Source of the DNA: JALZKA01 sp963786495
GTDB taxonomy: Bacteria; Actinomycetota; Thermoleophilia; Solirubrobacterales; 70-9
Length of the DNA stretch: 64,000 bases
Assembly (NCBI GenBank): GCA_963786495.1
Contig: CAWAZL010000011.1
Span: 62,001 to 126,000 of the forward strand
Direction: 5' to 3'
Shown: piece after piece, positions 21,188 to 34,435 of the stretch
How positions within the stretch are numbered: the stretch's first letter is position 1
How the letters are laid out: each line of letters begins with the position of its first letter
Notes under the pieces: generated by a model
The model's database searches: none
Told to the model about the DNA's origin: nothing
The model's input: the letters and a program-made list of their open reading frames with translations, nothing else
Program-made: the position numbers and the translations under genes

Positions 21188-22035
21188 TCATCGGTGGCCG
21201 GATCCGGCGACGAGCGCGGTCTCGATCTCGTCGGCTCTGACGACAGGCCCGTCGACACACAGGCGCATGTAGCTGCCGTCGCTCAGGGGGACCGCGCAGC
21301 CGAAGCAAGCGCCGTAGCCGCAGGCCATGGGCGCCTCCATCGCGAGTTCGGCCTGCGCGCCCCGCTCCGCGCAGATTGCGCGCACCGCCTCGAGCATCGC
21401 GGGAGGGCCGCACGCGTACACCGCCGCACCGGCTGCGTCGTCGCCCTTGAGCGCGACCTGGAGGAGGTCCGTGACATAGCCCTGGTGGCCGCGGTGCCCA
21501 TCCTCGAACGCCAGCCCAACCTCCTGGCAGGCCCCGAAGAGCTCGAGGCCGCCCGAGTGGGCCTCGTCGCGAAAGCCGAGGAGCGTTCGCCCGGGGATGC
21601 CCTGCTGGGTGAGGTGCCGGCGCAGGATCGCGATCGGCGCGACGCCGATGCCACCGCCGACCATGATCGCGCCGGGAGCGCCGGGGTTGACCTCGTCCGG
21701 CTCGGCGAAGGGGCGGCCCAGCGGTCCGGTGATGGTCAGCTCAACCCCCGGTTCGAGCGCTGCCAGGATCGAGGTGCCCGGGCCGACGGCCTCGACGAGG
21801 AACTCCAGGCGGACGCCGTCAGCGGTCCGCTCGGCCGCGGCGACCGAGAAGGCGCGCGGCAGGAACGGGCGGCCGGCCGCAGAGCCCCAGCCGTCTGAGC
21901 GCAGCATGTAGAACTGCCCCGGAGCCGGGTCGGGACCGTCCGTATCAAGAGCCGTGAAGACGACGTAGCCCCCCGTCTCGCGGCGGGCCACCACGCTGGT
22001 GCTCCGGGCGCCGAAGGGGGCGAGGACTCGGGCGC

Positions 22036-22039
<4 letters not shown>
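21188..22039 (-). CDS. pyrK: Dihydroorotate dehydrogenase electron-transfer subunit
   Basis: PyrK passes electrons from PyrD to NAD through FAD and a [2Fe-2S] cluster. The 283-residue protein has the FAD-binding barrel (LPRAFSVAAAE), a Gly-rich NAD region (IMVGGGIGVAPIAIL) and the C-terminal cluster segment ACGYGACFGCAVPL followed by LCVDGPVV, which supplies four Cys. Its GTG overlaps the carB stop (GTGA). It is the last gene of the pyr run before the cassette. Confidence 0.94.
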
Positions 22040-25135
<3,096 letters not shown>

Positions 25136-25143
<8 letters not shown>

Positions 25144-25516
25144 GTTCTCCGGCCTTCAGTTCCGCAACCGCCGCCTCTACATCCGCGCTCCCACGAACTG
25201 TGCGCCCGCTCGTAAACCGACCGTCGGTTCCGACCGTGAACACCGCGCACGCAGGGAATTTCAGCTCTAGTCCTGTCGTGCGACTCCTCATTGTCTGGTC
25301 GTAGTGGAAGATCATCTTTTCGTTGTCCAACGCTTCAAGCCGCCGATTCTCGTAAAGCGGTTCAAATCCATCGAGGATCGACCGGAAGAACCCGACGATC
25401 TGCTCGTGCCCCCGGTAGGTGCCCTCCATCTCGCTGCCGGCGGCGTCCAGCGTGCAGTCCTCGGCGCAGAGGCTCAGAGTGAGTTCCTCCACAGCGTCCA
25501 AATCGTTTCGCTCCAC
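25136..25516 (-). CDS. SnoaL-like (NTF2-fold) protein inserted between carA and carB
   Basis: The sequence fits a small NTF2-fold protein: CTLDAAGSEMEGTYRGHEQIVGFF, LDNEKMIFHYDQTMRSR and a C-terminal SGRTVRGSADVEAAVAEL. The clear frame starts at GTG 25516, but in-frame coding continues upstream (LDAFFDAVERNDLDAVEEL). A GTG at 25562 overlapping the carA stop (GTGA) becomes the natural start if one base near 25545 is an indel. No catalytic residues can be assigned. Its place inside the pyrimidine operon is unusual and its role is unknown. Confidence 0.75.
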
Positions 25517-25558
25517 GGCATCAAAGAACGCGTCCAGTCGACGTCTCGAGCTCCTCTG

Positions 25559-26671
25559 TCACGCCGCCATCTCCAGGAACTCGTCGAATAGGTGGCGCGC
25601 ATCGTGGGGCCCCGGTCCCGCCTCGGGGTGGTACTGGACGGTGCGCGCTGGAACGTCCTTCAGGACCAGGCCCTCCACCGTGCGGTCGTAGAGGTTGAGG
25701 TGCGAGAGCTCGGCGGCCCCGAAGTCGGTGTCCCAGCGCACGGGCTCGTCGGTGTCGATGGTCTGGCCGCCGTCAGGAAGGCCGACAGCGAAGCCGTGGT
25801 TCTGGGAGGTGATCTCGATCCTGCCGGTGGCGAGCTCCTTGACCGGATGGTTGGCGCCACGGTGGCCGAAGGGGAGCTTGAAAGTGTCGAGGCCTACCGC
25901 GCGGCATAGGAGTTGATGGCCAAGGCAGATGCCGATTACGGGCTTCTTTCCGACGATGTCGCGCACAGTGCCAACGACCTGATCGAGGGCGGCAGGGTCG
26001 CCGGGGCCGTTGGCGAGGAAGACGAGGTCTGGGTCGCGGGCCATGACCTCGTCGCGCCCGTCGTACAGGGAAGGAGCGTCACCTTGGCGCCGCGCTCGCG
26101 GAACTGGCGGACGATCGAGAGCTTGATTCCGGTGTCGAGTGCGACGACGTGCGGGCCGTCGCCGTCGATCTCGACCGGTGCATCCGGCGAAACTGTGGAG
26201 GCGTAGTCAGCTCCTGCCATCGAGGGTTCGGCCTCGATCATCGCGCGCGCATCGTCCTGCGACGTCTCGGCTCCGAAGACCCCGCCGCGCATCGCGCCCG
26301 CGTCGCGGATGTGACGGACGAGCGAGCGGGTGTCGACGCCGGTGATGCGCCGGGAACCCGCAATCCCGGAGCCAGTCGAGCCAGCCGCGCTCGGCGGTGG
26401 CGGCGTCCTCGGAGTTTCGCGCGTCGCGCATGATCGCGGCGCGGGCGTGGATGCGGTCCGATTCCATCGCCTGCTCGGCAACGCCGTAGTTGCCGATCAT
26501 CGGATAGGTGAAGGTGATGAGCTGGCCCGCGTACGAGGGGTCGGTGACGGACTCCTGATAGCCGGTCATCGCGGTGTTGAAGACGACCTCGCCGACGGCG
26601 CTCTGGCCTTCGGCGCCGCACATCTCCCCATCGAAGAGCGTGCCGTCCTCCAAGAGGATGTATCCGCTCAT
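25559..26671 (-). CDS. carA: Carbamoyl-phosphate synthase small subunit (frameshifted)
   Basis: CarA is the glutaminase subunit. The ATG at 26671 (MSGYILLEDGTLFDGEMCGA) leads into GEVVFNTAMTGYQESVTDPSY. The class I amidotransferase domain has FLANGPGDP, the Cys nucleophile in PVIGICLGHQLL, and SQNHGFAV, with a catalytic His-Glu near the end (VQYHPEAGPGPHD). Frame changes lie near 26345 and 26070. The ATG overlaps the pyrC stop (ATGA). Confidence 0.94.
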
Positions 26672-28021
26672 GCCACTCCCATCGCGAACGACCGTTGGCG
26701 GAAGGCGACCTGGCCGGCGACGATGGTCATCTGCGAGCGGCCCTGAAGCTTTCGCCCGGCGAAGCAAGAGTTCTCGGAGCGGCTCTCCCAACCGTCGGCG
26801 CCGGCTTCCCATTCGGCGTCGAGGTCGATGAGCGCGACGTTCGCCTCGGAGTCGGGCGTCAGGCTGGGCGCGTCGAAGCCGAACGCGAGTGCGCCGGCGG
26901 AGATGGCGCTCGATCACGGTGGCGAGGTCGAGGATTCCTGGGATGACCAGGTCGGTGTAGAGGACGGCAAAGGCCGTCTCGAGGCCGGTGACGCCCATCG
27001 AGGCCTCCTCGAAAGGGACCTCCTTGTCCTCGAGCGTGTGCGGCGCGTGATCGGTGGCGATGGTGTCGATGAGCCCCGAGCGGACTGCCTCAATGAGCGC
27101 CTGGCGGTCGTCCTCGGAGCGAAGCGGCGGGTTCATCTTGAAGCGCGAGTCGAGAGAGCGGACGGCGTCGGCGGTGAGTGTGAGGTGGTGCGGCGTTGCC
27201 TCGCATGTGATCTGGACACCCTGGGCTCGCGCTGCCTCGACGACCTCGACCGACTGCCTCGCCGAGAGATGCTGGACGTGGATGCGGGCGTCCTCGTAAG
27301 CGGCAAGGGCGCAGTCGCGGGCGATCATCGTGGACTCCGAGATGGACGGGACGCCAGCCATGCCCAGGAGCGCGGCGATCTCGCCCTCGTGCATGACGCC
27401 CTTGCCGGAGAGGTCGGGATCCTCCTCGTGGAGGGCGATCTGGAGGCCGGCTAGCGCTTGGTACTGGAGGGCGCGGCGCATGACGCGGGCGCTGCGGATC
27501 GGCAGGCCGTCGTCGGAGAAGCCGACAGCACCAGCGTCGCGAAGCTCGGCCATATCGGTGAGCTCTTCGCCGCGCATGCCGCGGGTGACCGTGGCGACGA
27601 ATCCGACAGGCACGGTTGCGTCGGTCTGTGCGCGCTCGCGCAGCGACTCGATCGCTGCCGGAGTGTCGACCGGAGGCTCGGTGTTCGCCATTCCGATGAT
27701 CCCGCAGTAGCCGCCCGCTGCTGCGGCGCGGCTGCCAGTCTCGATGTCCTCCTTGTCCTCGCGCCCGGGGGTGCGAAGGTGGACGTGCGGATCGAAGAAG
27801 GCGGGCACGGCGAGGAGGCCGTCTGCCTCGACGACCTCGGCGCCGTCGACGTCCGCCTTGCCAGCCGCCGCCAGCTCGGCGATCCGCCCGTCGCGGATGA
27901 CGACGTCGTGGGCGGCATCGATCTCGGCGCGCGGGTCCAGCGCGCGGGCGTTGCGCAGGACGACGGTCTCCGCAGGCCCGTTCGCGCCACGCCAGTCGAG
28001 GCTTGAGATCGCGCGGCTCAT
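26668..28021 (-). CDS. pyrC: Dihydroorotase (frameshifted near its 3' end)
   Basis: It closes carbamoyl aspartate to dihydroorotate. The zinc-binding DPHVHLRTPG, the Asn/Gly-rich ANTEPPVD, HEEDPDLSGKG, CEATPHHLTL and TDHAPHTLEDKE motifs mark a type I dihydroorotase. The frame changes near 26900; the last part (GRSQMTIVAGQVAFRQ) resumes in the frame ending at TGA 26668, which overlaps the carA ATG. The start overlaps the pyrB stop. Confidence 0.94.
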
Positions 28022-28990
28022 GCGGGCTCGCCGATCGGTGTGGGCGCGGGCAGCTCGGCGTCCGCATCGAGGCGCCCGGCCTTCGTGCGGTCGCCGCCCG
28101 CGAGGAGTTCATAGAGGATTGCCATGCGGACGAAGAGGCCGTTCTTGACCTGCTCGTTCACGAGGGAGTTAGGACCGTCGAGGGCCTCGCCGGAGAGCTC
28201 GACTCCTCGGTTGACGGGGCCGGGGTGCATCAGGAGCTGGCGCGGGCCCAGGCGGCGGCCGTTCACCTGATACTGGATGGCGTATTCACGGAGCGAAGGG
28301 ACGAAGCTCTCCGACATGCGCTCCTTCTGCATGCGAAGCGCGTAGACGACGTCCGCGCCCTCGAGGCCGTCGATGTCGTACGTGACCTCGCAGCCGAGCG
28401 CGGCAGCGGCATCGCGTGGGATCAGCGTTGGCGGGCCGCAGAGCGTCACCTCGGCGCCCATCAGGCGGAAGGCCATAGGCCGAGGAGCGGGCAACGCGGC
28501 TGTGGAGAATGTCGCCAACGATCCAGATCTTCGTCCCTTCGAGCGAATCGAGGCGGCTGCGAAGCGTGTAAACGTCCAGGAGCGCTTGGCTTGGGTGTTC
28601 GTGCTTGCCGTCGCCCGCGTTGACGACCGCGGCGTCGGTCCAGTCCGTGACGAGCTTTGCCGCGCCGGCGTGGGGCGAGCGGATGATGATCGCCTCGGGC
28701 TCGAAGGAGGTAAGCGTCGCGATGGTGTCCTTGAGCGACTCGCCCTTGTCAACCGAGGAGCCGGCGGCCTTGATCGAGACGAGGTCGGCGGAGAGTCGCT
28801 TGGCGGCGAGCTCGAAGGAGGCGCTGGTGCGGGTTGACGACTCGTAGAAGAGGGAGACGACGGTGCGTCCGCGCAGTGTCGGCACCTTCTTGATGTCGCG
28901 TGTGGCGACCTCGGCGAAGGAGTCGGCGCGCTCCATCAGGCGCTCAACGTCAGCGCGCTCCAGGTCGTCGATCGAGAGCAGGTGTCTCAT
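28018..28990 (-). CDS. pyrB: Aspartate carbamoyltransferase catalytic subunit (frameshifted)
   Basis: It joins carbamoyl phosphate and aspartate. The carbamoyl-phosphate site reads SLFYESSTRTSASFELAAKR, and HPSQALLDVYT and IVGDILHSRVARS follow. After a frame change near 28475 the aspartate-binding half continues with VYALRMQKERM and LLMHPGPVNRGVEL. No pyrI regulatory subunit is present. Both flanking genes overlap by four bases. Confidence 0.95.
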
Positions 28991-29560
28991 GCGTCCTCGC
29001 TTTCCGTTGCCGCGCCGACCGGCGCTCCGGAGCCGATCGCCACCTCATCCACCTCGTCGTGTTCTTCGAGCCTCACGAAGACGCGCTCGTCGCGTGAGGT
29101 CGGAAGGTTCTTGCCGACGTAGTCGGCGCGGAAAGGAAGCTCGCGATGCCCGCGGTCGGCCAAGACGGCGAGCTGGATGCGCTCCGGCCGGCCGTAGTCG
29201 AAGAGGGCGTCGATGGCGGCTCGGACGGTGCGGCCCGTGAAGAGGACGTCGTCGACCAGGACGACGGTACGCCCGTTCATCTCGAAGTCGAGGTGAGAGG
29301 CGTGGACGATGGGCGAGTCCGACGGGCACCCGATCGTCGATGTCGTCGCGGTAGAAGGAGATGTCGATGTCGCCCAGGGGGACGCTGTCTCCCGTGAGCT
29401 CGCCGACGAGGGTGTGGAGACGGCGAGCAACGATCGCTCCGCGAGTGTGGATGCCAACGATCGCGAGCGCCTCGGAGGCGTTCTTTTCGACGATCTCATG
29501 CGCAATCCGAACCAGGGTTCGGCGCAGGTCATCACGGTCAAGTACGACTTTTTCGTTCAC
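28987..29560 (-). CDS. pyrR: PyrR bifunctional regulator / uracil phosphoribosyltransferase (frameshifted)
   Basis: PyrR binds the pyr mRNA leader when UMP is high and also has UPRTase activity. The GTG at 29560 gives VNEKVVLDRDDLRRTLVRIAHEI, then VGIHTRGAIVARRL. After a frame change near 29325 the PRPP loop VVLVDDVLFTGRTVRAAIDAL and the C-terminal RELPFRADYVGKNLPTSRDE follow. It heads the operon pyrR-pyrB-pyrC-carA-SnoaL-carB-pyrK. Its own ribosome-binding site lies inside a PyrR-type RNA hairpin. Confidence 0.93.
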
Positions 29561-29589
29561 GCGCCCCTTCTTGGCCTCACAGGGCCTGG
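29561..29589 (-). promoter_or_regulatory. PyrR-binding RNA site overlapping the pyrR Shine-Dalgarno
   Basis: The minus-strand leader has CCCTGTGAGGCCAAGAAGGG, which matches the core of known PyrR-binding loops (C-C-x-G-x-GAGG-C, then AGAAGG). GCCC and GGGC can close the stem. The AGAAGGGG part is also the ribosome-binding site for the GTG at 29560. Bound PyrR should therefore block translation, as described for mycobacteria, and no terminator is needed. Confidence 0.75.
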
Positions 29590-29696
29590 TTAAAGGAACC
29601 GACCCATCGAGACTAGCAACGGTCCCGGCGTTCAGCAAACGGCGACTCCGCACGTTGCGGGTGGCATGATGCGACGGAGTGCCGCCCGTTCGCAAG

Positions 29697-30617
29697 ATGC
29701 ACATGCCACGCCGAAACGTCCGGCCTCCCAGCAGGCTGCGCGAGATCGACCGCGACGTAAACGACGCGATCGCGCGCCATTCGGCCTCGGGGATGCGGTT
29801 CGAGGCGGGCGGCGTGCGGGCTTTCGCGCGACAGCAGGGCGAGGGCGCTGACGTGGTGCTCCTCCATGGCGTGCCGACGTCTTCCTTCCTCTACCGGCGG
29901 GTGCTTCCGGTGCTGGCCGACCAGGGGCTGCGCGGGACGGCCTTCGACTTTCCTGGGCTGGGCCTCTCGGACCGGCCGGCCCCCTTCGACTACTCGTGGT
30001 CGGGGCTTGCCTCATGGACCGGCGAGGCGATCGACGCGCTCGGGCTCGATCGCGTTCATCTGGTGGTGCACGACATCGGCGGGCCGATCGGCTTCGAGTG
30101 GGCAATTCGCAATCCCGATCGGGTCCTATCGGTGACCTTGCTCAACACCTTCCTCGACGTCGCGAACTTCAAGCGCCCGTGGCCGATGGCTCCGTTCGCC
30201 GTTCCGGGGCTTGGAGAGATGTGGCTGCGGCTCAGTCCGCGCTTTCTCTTCTCCGAGATCTTCTACGGCCAGGGAATCACGGATCGCACTCACGTCCCGC
30301 GCTCTCAGATCTACGCGCACATCGCGCTGTTGCGGCTGCACGACCGCGGGCGAGCCTTCCTCGAGATCATGCGCGGCTTCGAGCTCTCAGAGGAGAAGGA
30401 GCGGTTCTTCCGCGAGGGGCTCGCCGACAGGCACTATCCGGTCCGCGCGGTGTGGGGCGAGAAGGATCCTGCCCTTGGCCTCGACCGCCTCGAGGCGGCA
30501 AAGGCGATCCTCGGCATTGACGACGCGATCCTCCTCCCGGCCAAGCACTTCCTGCAGGAAGACCACCCCGACGAGGTCGCGCAGGCGATCGCGGACCTCG
30601 CGGCCCCGCTGGGCTAA
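29697..30617 (+). CDS. Haloalkane-dehalogenase-like alpha/beta hydrolase
   Basis: About 306 residues with the alpha/beta-hydrolase fold. The oxyanion segment is VVLLHGVPTSSFLYRR. The nucleophile elbow reads VHDIGGPIG, an Asp in place of Ser as in dehalogenases and epoxide hydrolases. The cap region is WP-rich, and the late His is in KHFLQEDHPDE. An earlier start at 29679 is possible. Divergent from pyrR, and its stop overlaps that of RNase Z by four bases. The substrate is unknown. Confidence 0.82.
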   Translation: MHMPRRNVRPPSRLREIDRDVNDAIARHSASGMRFEAGGVRAFARQQGEGADVVLLHGVPTSSFLYRRVLPVLADQGLRGTAFDFPGLGLSDRPAPFDYSWSGLASWTGEAIDALGLDRVHLVVHDIGGPIGFEWAIRNPDRVLSVTLLNTFLDVANFKRPWPMAPFAVPGLGEMWLRLSPRFLFSEIFYGQGITDRTHVPRSQIYAHIALLRLHDRGRAFLEIMRGFELSEEKERFFREGLADRHYPVRAVWGEKDPALGLDRLEAAKAILGIDDAILLPAKHFLQEDHPDEVAQAIADLAAPLG

Positions 30618-31561
30618 GCAGGTCGAGGCTCCTTCGCGCCCCGCTCGATCAGCCGCGGCTCACCGCGCTCGGGGAACGGGATCTCGATCACGTCGAAGTC
30701 GCGCGGGGCGAGCGCGCCCGGGAACTCTTCGCGCGCCTCTTCGAGGACGGCGCCGACGTGGTAGCGCGAGGAGATGTGGACGAGCGCGAGCATGCGCACC
30801 TCCGCTTCGCGGGCGAGGCTGCGCGGCGTCGCGAGCGGTCGAGTGTGCGGTCTCGTGGGCGCGCTCCGCTTCCTCGTCGGCAAAGCTCGCCTCGTGGACC
30901 AGCAGGTCTGCCTTATGGGCGGCGACGGCAGCCAACTGGCACGGCGCGGTGTCGCCGGTGATCACGACCTTGCGGCCAGCGCGCGACTCGCCGATCACCT
31001 GTTCAGGCGAGACTCCGCCGACCGTCTCGCCTTCCTGGAGGCGCGCGAAGTCCGGCCCCGGCTTCACGCCGAGTCGCTCCGCCTCCTCGGGATCGAAGCG
31101 GCCGAGGCGGTCGTCCTCGACGAGCGCGTAGCCGAAGGCGCGCACACGGTGCTCGACCTCGAAAGGGCGGATCTCGTAAGTGTCGTAGCGAACCGGCGTC
31201 GAGCCCGCAGAGCTCGATGAGCTCGAGCGGGTAGGAAACGTTCCCCATGATGCGGCGCAAGGCGCCGAAGAGCTCCTCGAGGCCTGGTGGGCCAAAGATG
31301 CGAAGCGGAGTCTCGCGCCCGTTCAGCTCGTAGGTCTTGAGCAGACCAGGAACGCCCAGGTAGTGGTCGGCGTGGAAGTGAGTGATGTAGAGGTCGTCGA
31401 CCTGGACGAGGCCGGTCGAGCGCTGCATCTGACGCTGGGCGCCTTCGCCGCAGTCGATGAGGATGCGATCCGCCGCCCGCACGGACTAGCAGGCACGCAG
31501 TAGCCCTCCGAGCCGTCGGCACGGAACCACCGGTGCCGAGAAAGACAACGTCGAGGTCCAT
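30614..31561 (-). CDS. rnz: Ribonuclease Z (frameshifted)
   Basis: It trims tRNA 3' ends. The start MDLDVVFLGTGGSVPT, IDCGEGAQRQMQ, the metallo-beta-lactamase motif THFHADHYLGVPGLL, the VEHRVRAFGY segment and the later VVITGDTAPC, LLVHEASFAD and LALVHISSRY all follow RNase Z order. At least three frame changes lie near 31490, 31215 and 30850. The gene is close to the tRNA-Arg locus but transcribed away from it. Confidence 0.93.
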
Positions 31562-31620
31562 GCGGGCGAGCGTACCCCTGCAGGGGGTTTGCGAAGAAGC
31601 GTCCGTATATACGACGCAAC

Positions 31621-31649
31621 TTGGCAAGCCCCCTTGCTCGCCGTAAGCT
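31621..31649 (+). promoter_or_regulatory. Promoter of tRNA-Arg
   Basis: The -35 TTGGCA (31621-31626), a 17-bp spacer and the -10 TAAGCT (31644-31649) end 11 bases before the tRNA 5' end, as expected for a tRNA gene with a very short leader. Confidence 0.6.
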
Positions 31650-31660
31650 CACCGCATCCC

Positions 31661-31733
31661 GCGCCCGTAGCTCAGTGGATAGAGCGCCACCCTCCGGAGG
31701 TGGAAGCCGCAGGTTCGAATCCTGCCGGGCGCG
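31661..31733 (+). tRNA. tRNA-Arg (anticodon CCG)
   Basis: The acceptor stem GCGCCCG pairs with CGGGCGC (31726-31732) with discriminator G. The D arm is GCTC-AGTGGATA-GAGC. The anticodon stem CCACC/GGTGG encloses CTCCGGA, giving anticodon CCG at 31694-31696 for CGG codons. The T arm is GCAGG-TTCGAAT-CCTGC. CCA is not encoded. Confidence 0.96.
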
Positions 31734-32572
31734 TTACGGGTTGTGCTGAACGTGCCACCACTCGGACGGGATCGTCCCCACCCATCCGTACGCGCGTCCC
31801 GATCTGGTCGATCACGTCGCGCATGGCCGGCTCGGCGACGTCGACCGCGGTCCCTGTCTCGTGCGAGCTGGTTCCCGGCGGGTTCGCCGGCGCTCCCTGC
31901 CCCGAGAGATAGAGGTCGTAGAGCTCCTGCTGCTGCGCCGTCGTTCGGTAGGCGGAAGCCGGGCCTTCCGGATAGAGGTCGACGCCGTAGTTGTCGAGCG
32001 AGTCGCTCTCGCATCGCATTCCAGGACTCCGCGGCCGCCGGCTCGAGGGCCAGGTCACCCGAAGGCGACGGAATCGTCCCCATCCCGGCGGCACCGCCGA
32101 CGGTGGCGGGATCGAAAGGCCCGTCCCCTCGACCAGGACCCCCGCCGGGATCCAGGCCGTTCACGGCCGCGAGGTCCGCGACGGTGACGCTGTTCGCGGC
32201 GCCGATCGACGAGAGAGTCTCGCCATAAACGACGGTGTGCGAGCCCGGCCGACGCCGCCGGAGCCGCTGCCGCGGTGGCATCGTCGCCGCGGGAGCACCC
32301 GGCAGTGATGCCTGCGTTCGCAAGCGCGACGGCGCCCTCATCGACGGTCGGAACCTGGATCGTCTGGCCCTCGACCACCTGCGCGTCCTCGGATAGCCCA
32401 TTGAAGACCGCCACAGTTCGCGTCGTCAGGTTGTTCGCAGCCGAAATCGACCACAGCGTCTCGCCTGGCGCGACCACGTGAGGCGCGCTGGCCTTTGCCG
32501 CTCGAAGAGTGCGCGAGCCCGGCAACGAGCGCCGCGCACGCGATCACCACCTGGCGTTTCCGTCCGTTCCAT
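31734..32572 (-). CDS. Secreted LysM-LysM D-alanyl-D-alanine carboxypeptidase, VanY type (frameshifted)
   Basis: A peptidoglycan enzyme. A hydrophobic export segment (VVIACAALVAGLA) is followed by a first LysM (HVVAPGETLWSISAANNL), then a second LysM in a shifted frame. The peptidase domain has AYRTTAQQQELYDLYL, the zinc motif SSHETGTAVDV and, after another frame change, SEWWHVQHNP at the end. The TAA directly abuts the tRNA-Arg 3' end. At least three indels are present, and the exact start (ATG 32572 or one near 32604) is uncertain. Confidence 0.85.
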
Positions 32573-32718
32573 CTTGAATTGGCGACACCTACCGTCTCCT
32601 TCCATCGGTTACCCCCGAAGGGGTCCCTTACGGGGTCCCTGCCCGCCGCTCCTCGCTGGATTGACCGCCGTTACGGGGCCTGCAAGCGACTGCCCCGCCT
32701 ACGATCTACGATGGGCCG

Positions 32719-33975
32719 ATGCCCGAACGAGACATCGACGTGACCCTGTTCGGCGCCACGAGCGTCACCGGTCGCCAGATCGCCAAGTACCTCTCAAAGC
32801 GAGCCCCCGGCGTCAACACCACCTGGGCCGCCGCCGCACGCAACCCGGAAAAGCTCGCGTCGACACTCGCCGACGTCGGTGTGGAAGGCGCGACGACGAT
32901 CGCGGCGGACGTGACGGACCCCGACTCGCTGAAGGCGATGGCCGAGCGCACCAAGGTCGTCCTCAACCTCGTCGGCCCCTACACCTCCTACGGGCGCCCG
33001 GTGATCGACGCATGCGTCGCCGGCGGCGCCCATTACGTCGACCTCTCGGGCGAGATGCCGTTCGTCTCGCGCACCACGCGCGACGTGCACGATGAGGCCG
33101 AGAAGGCAGGCGTCAAGATCGTCCAGGTCTGCGGCTTCGAGTCGCTCCCTCCGGACATGGGCGTTGCCCTTGCGGCCGAGACGGCGCGCGAACGCCACTC
33201 GGAAGAACTCGCTTCAGCCGAGGTCGCTGTGCGCACCCTTCAGCTGCCTCCTGGAATGCCTCGGCTCACCGACCTGGTGTCCGGCGGCACTATGCAGAGC
33301 CTTGCCCAAGCGGTCGGCGAGGATGACGCGGAGCGCATTCTCGATCCAGCCGCCATGGTCTTCGACGAGGCGCGCTGCGAAGAGATCCGCCTCACTAGCC
33401 CGATCAAGCTCGCGCCGCAGCGGACCGTTGACGGCGCGGTCCTGGCGCCCATGGTGCCCGTGGCCTACATCAACCCCGCCGTCATTCATCGCTCTGCGGC
33501 GCTCTCGGATCGGCCCGTCTTCGCCTACCGGGAGGGCATGGCAATAGACGGTGCTACCGCAACGCTTCCTCTCCGCTACGCGGCGGCCGGCACCTTGGCG
33601 GGCATCCAGGCCGCAACCAAAGCCGCGGCGGGCGCCCGCAGCTCGATCCGAAAGCGCACCTCATCCGTCCTCACCCGCGTTCTCCCCGATTCCGGTTTCG
33701 GCCCCCGGCCGGACCGGCTTGAGCAGTGGCGCTGGCGAATGGACGTCAACGCGGCAACGACAAGCGGCGAGACCGTCCACGTACGGATCGACGCCGACGG
33801 GCATCCCGGCTACCTCGCCACCTCGCGCATGATGGGCGAGGCAGGCCTCGTCCTGGCCGACGAGTCGCTCGCCCCTGATCGCGCGGGATGCCTCACGCCC
33901 TCGGTGGCGCTTGGAGTCGCCTCGGCCGAGCGCTTCGACGCCGCCGGTCTTCGTTTCCGCGTCTCGGACGCCTAA
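32719..33975 (+). CDS. Saccharopine-dehydrogenase-like NAD(P)-binding oxidoreductase
   Basis: This 418-residue protein starts with a Rossmann motif (IDVTLFGATSVTGRQIAKYL) and has VVLNLVGPYTSYGRPVIDACV, HYVDLSGE and VCGFESLPPDMG. These mark the saccharopine dehydrogenase-like / trans-acting enoyl reductase group often found in actinobacteria. It is intact. The substrate is unknown; lipid-related roles are known for some relatives. It is divergent from the VanY-type gene across a 146-bp GC-rich gap. Confidence 0.85.
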   Translation: MPERDIDVTLFGATSVTGRQIAKYLSKRAPGVNTTWAAAARNPEKLASTLADVGVEGATTIAADVTDPDSLKAMAERTKVVLNLVGPYTSYGRPVIDACVAGGAHYVDLSGEMPFVSRTTRDVHDEAEKAGVKIVQVCGFESLPPDMGVALAAETARERHSEELASAEVAVRTLQLPPGMPRLTDLVSGGTMQSLAQAVGEDDAERILDPAAMVFDEARCEEIRLTSPIKLAPQRTVDGAVLAPMVPVAYINPAVIHRSAALSDRPVFAYREGMAIDGATATLPLRYAAAGTLAGIQAATKAAAGARSSIRKRTSSVLTRVLPDSGFGPRPDRLEQWRWRMDVNAATTSGETVHVRIDADGHPGYLATSRMMGEAGLVLADESLAPDRAGCLTPSVALGVASAERFDAAGLRFRVSDA

Positions 33976-34003
33976 CCACTGCGCGAGCCGGGTAACGCAC
34001 CCC

Positions 34004-34435
34004 GTGGAGGAATTCGTCCTAGACCTGACCAACGGCAACGTCGCCGAGGTGAAGGTGATCCTCGTATCGGTGATCGCGGCGCTCGCGATCTATCAGTTGG
34101 CGCTTGCCGCCATCGGCTACGGCAAGGTTCGCATCCCCTTCCTGGCGAACCCAGCCGCTCTGCGCGCGCACCGCGCGATCGGCGACACGATCTTCGCCCT
34201 CGCGATCATCACCGGCGTCATGTGCCTGTCCGTTTACGGCTTCGAGGACGACGGCGGCGTGCACGCGATCGCCGGCGTGGTCGTGCTGGGAGTCCTCGTC
34301 GTCAAAACAGCCATCGTCCGCTCCGACAGCCTCAAGATCGGCCGCCTCCTCCCGCCGCTGGGAATCGCGGTCTTCATCCTCTTCATGATCACTTGGGCCT
34401 CTTCAGCCGGCGACTTTCTGATGGAGGGATCATGA
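34004..34435 (+). CDS. Four-helix membrane protein (DUF6529-like)
   Basis: The GTG at 34004 gives a 143-residue protein with four membrane helices (VILVSVIAALAIYQLALAAI, IGDTIFALAIITGVMCLSVY, AIAGVVVLGVLVVKTAIV, LPPLGIAVFILFMITWA). Conserved His residues near helices 2 and 3 (RAHRAIGD, VHAIAG) are arranged like those of small haem-binding or ferric-reductase-like membrane proteins, but that is only a suggestion. It overlaps the next gene by four bases (ATGA). Confidence 0.65.
   Translation: MEEFVLDLTNGNVAEVKVILVSVIAALAIYQLALAAIGYGKVRIPFLANPAALRAHRAIGDTIFALAIITGVMCLSVYGFEDDGGVHAIAGVVVLGVLVVKTAIVRSDSLKIGRLLPPLGIAVFILFMITWASSAGDFLMEGS

Noticed and set aside
29697..30617. Naming the hydrolase a true haloalkane dehalogenase
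   Set aside because: The Asp nucleophile and fold fit, but the halide-binding residues cannot be assigned with confidence by eye.
32573..32718. Possible c-di-AMP or other riboswitch upstream of the LysM/VanY gene
   Set aside because: Cell-wall genes often have one, and a UUCG-capped ACCCC/GGGGT hairpin is present at 32611-32624, but the conserved ydaO-type core could not be found.
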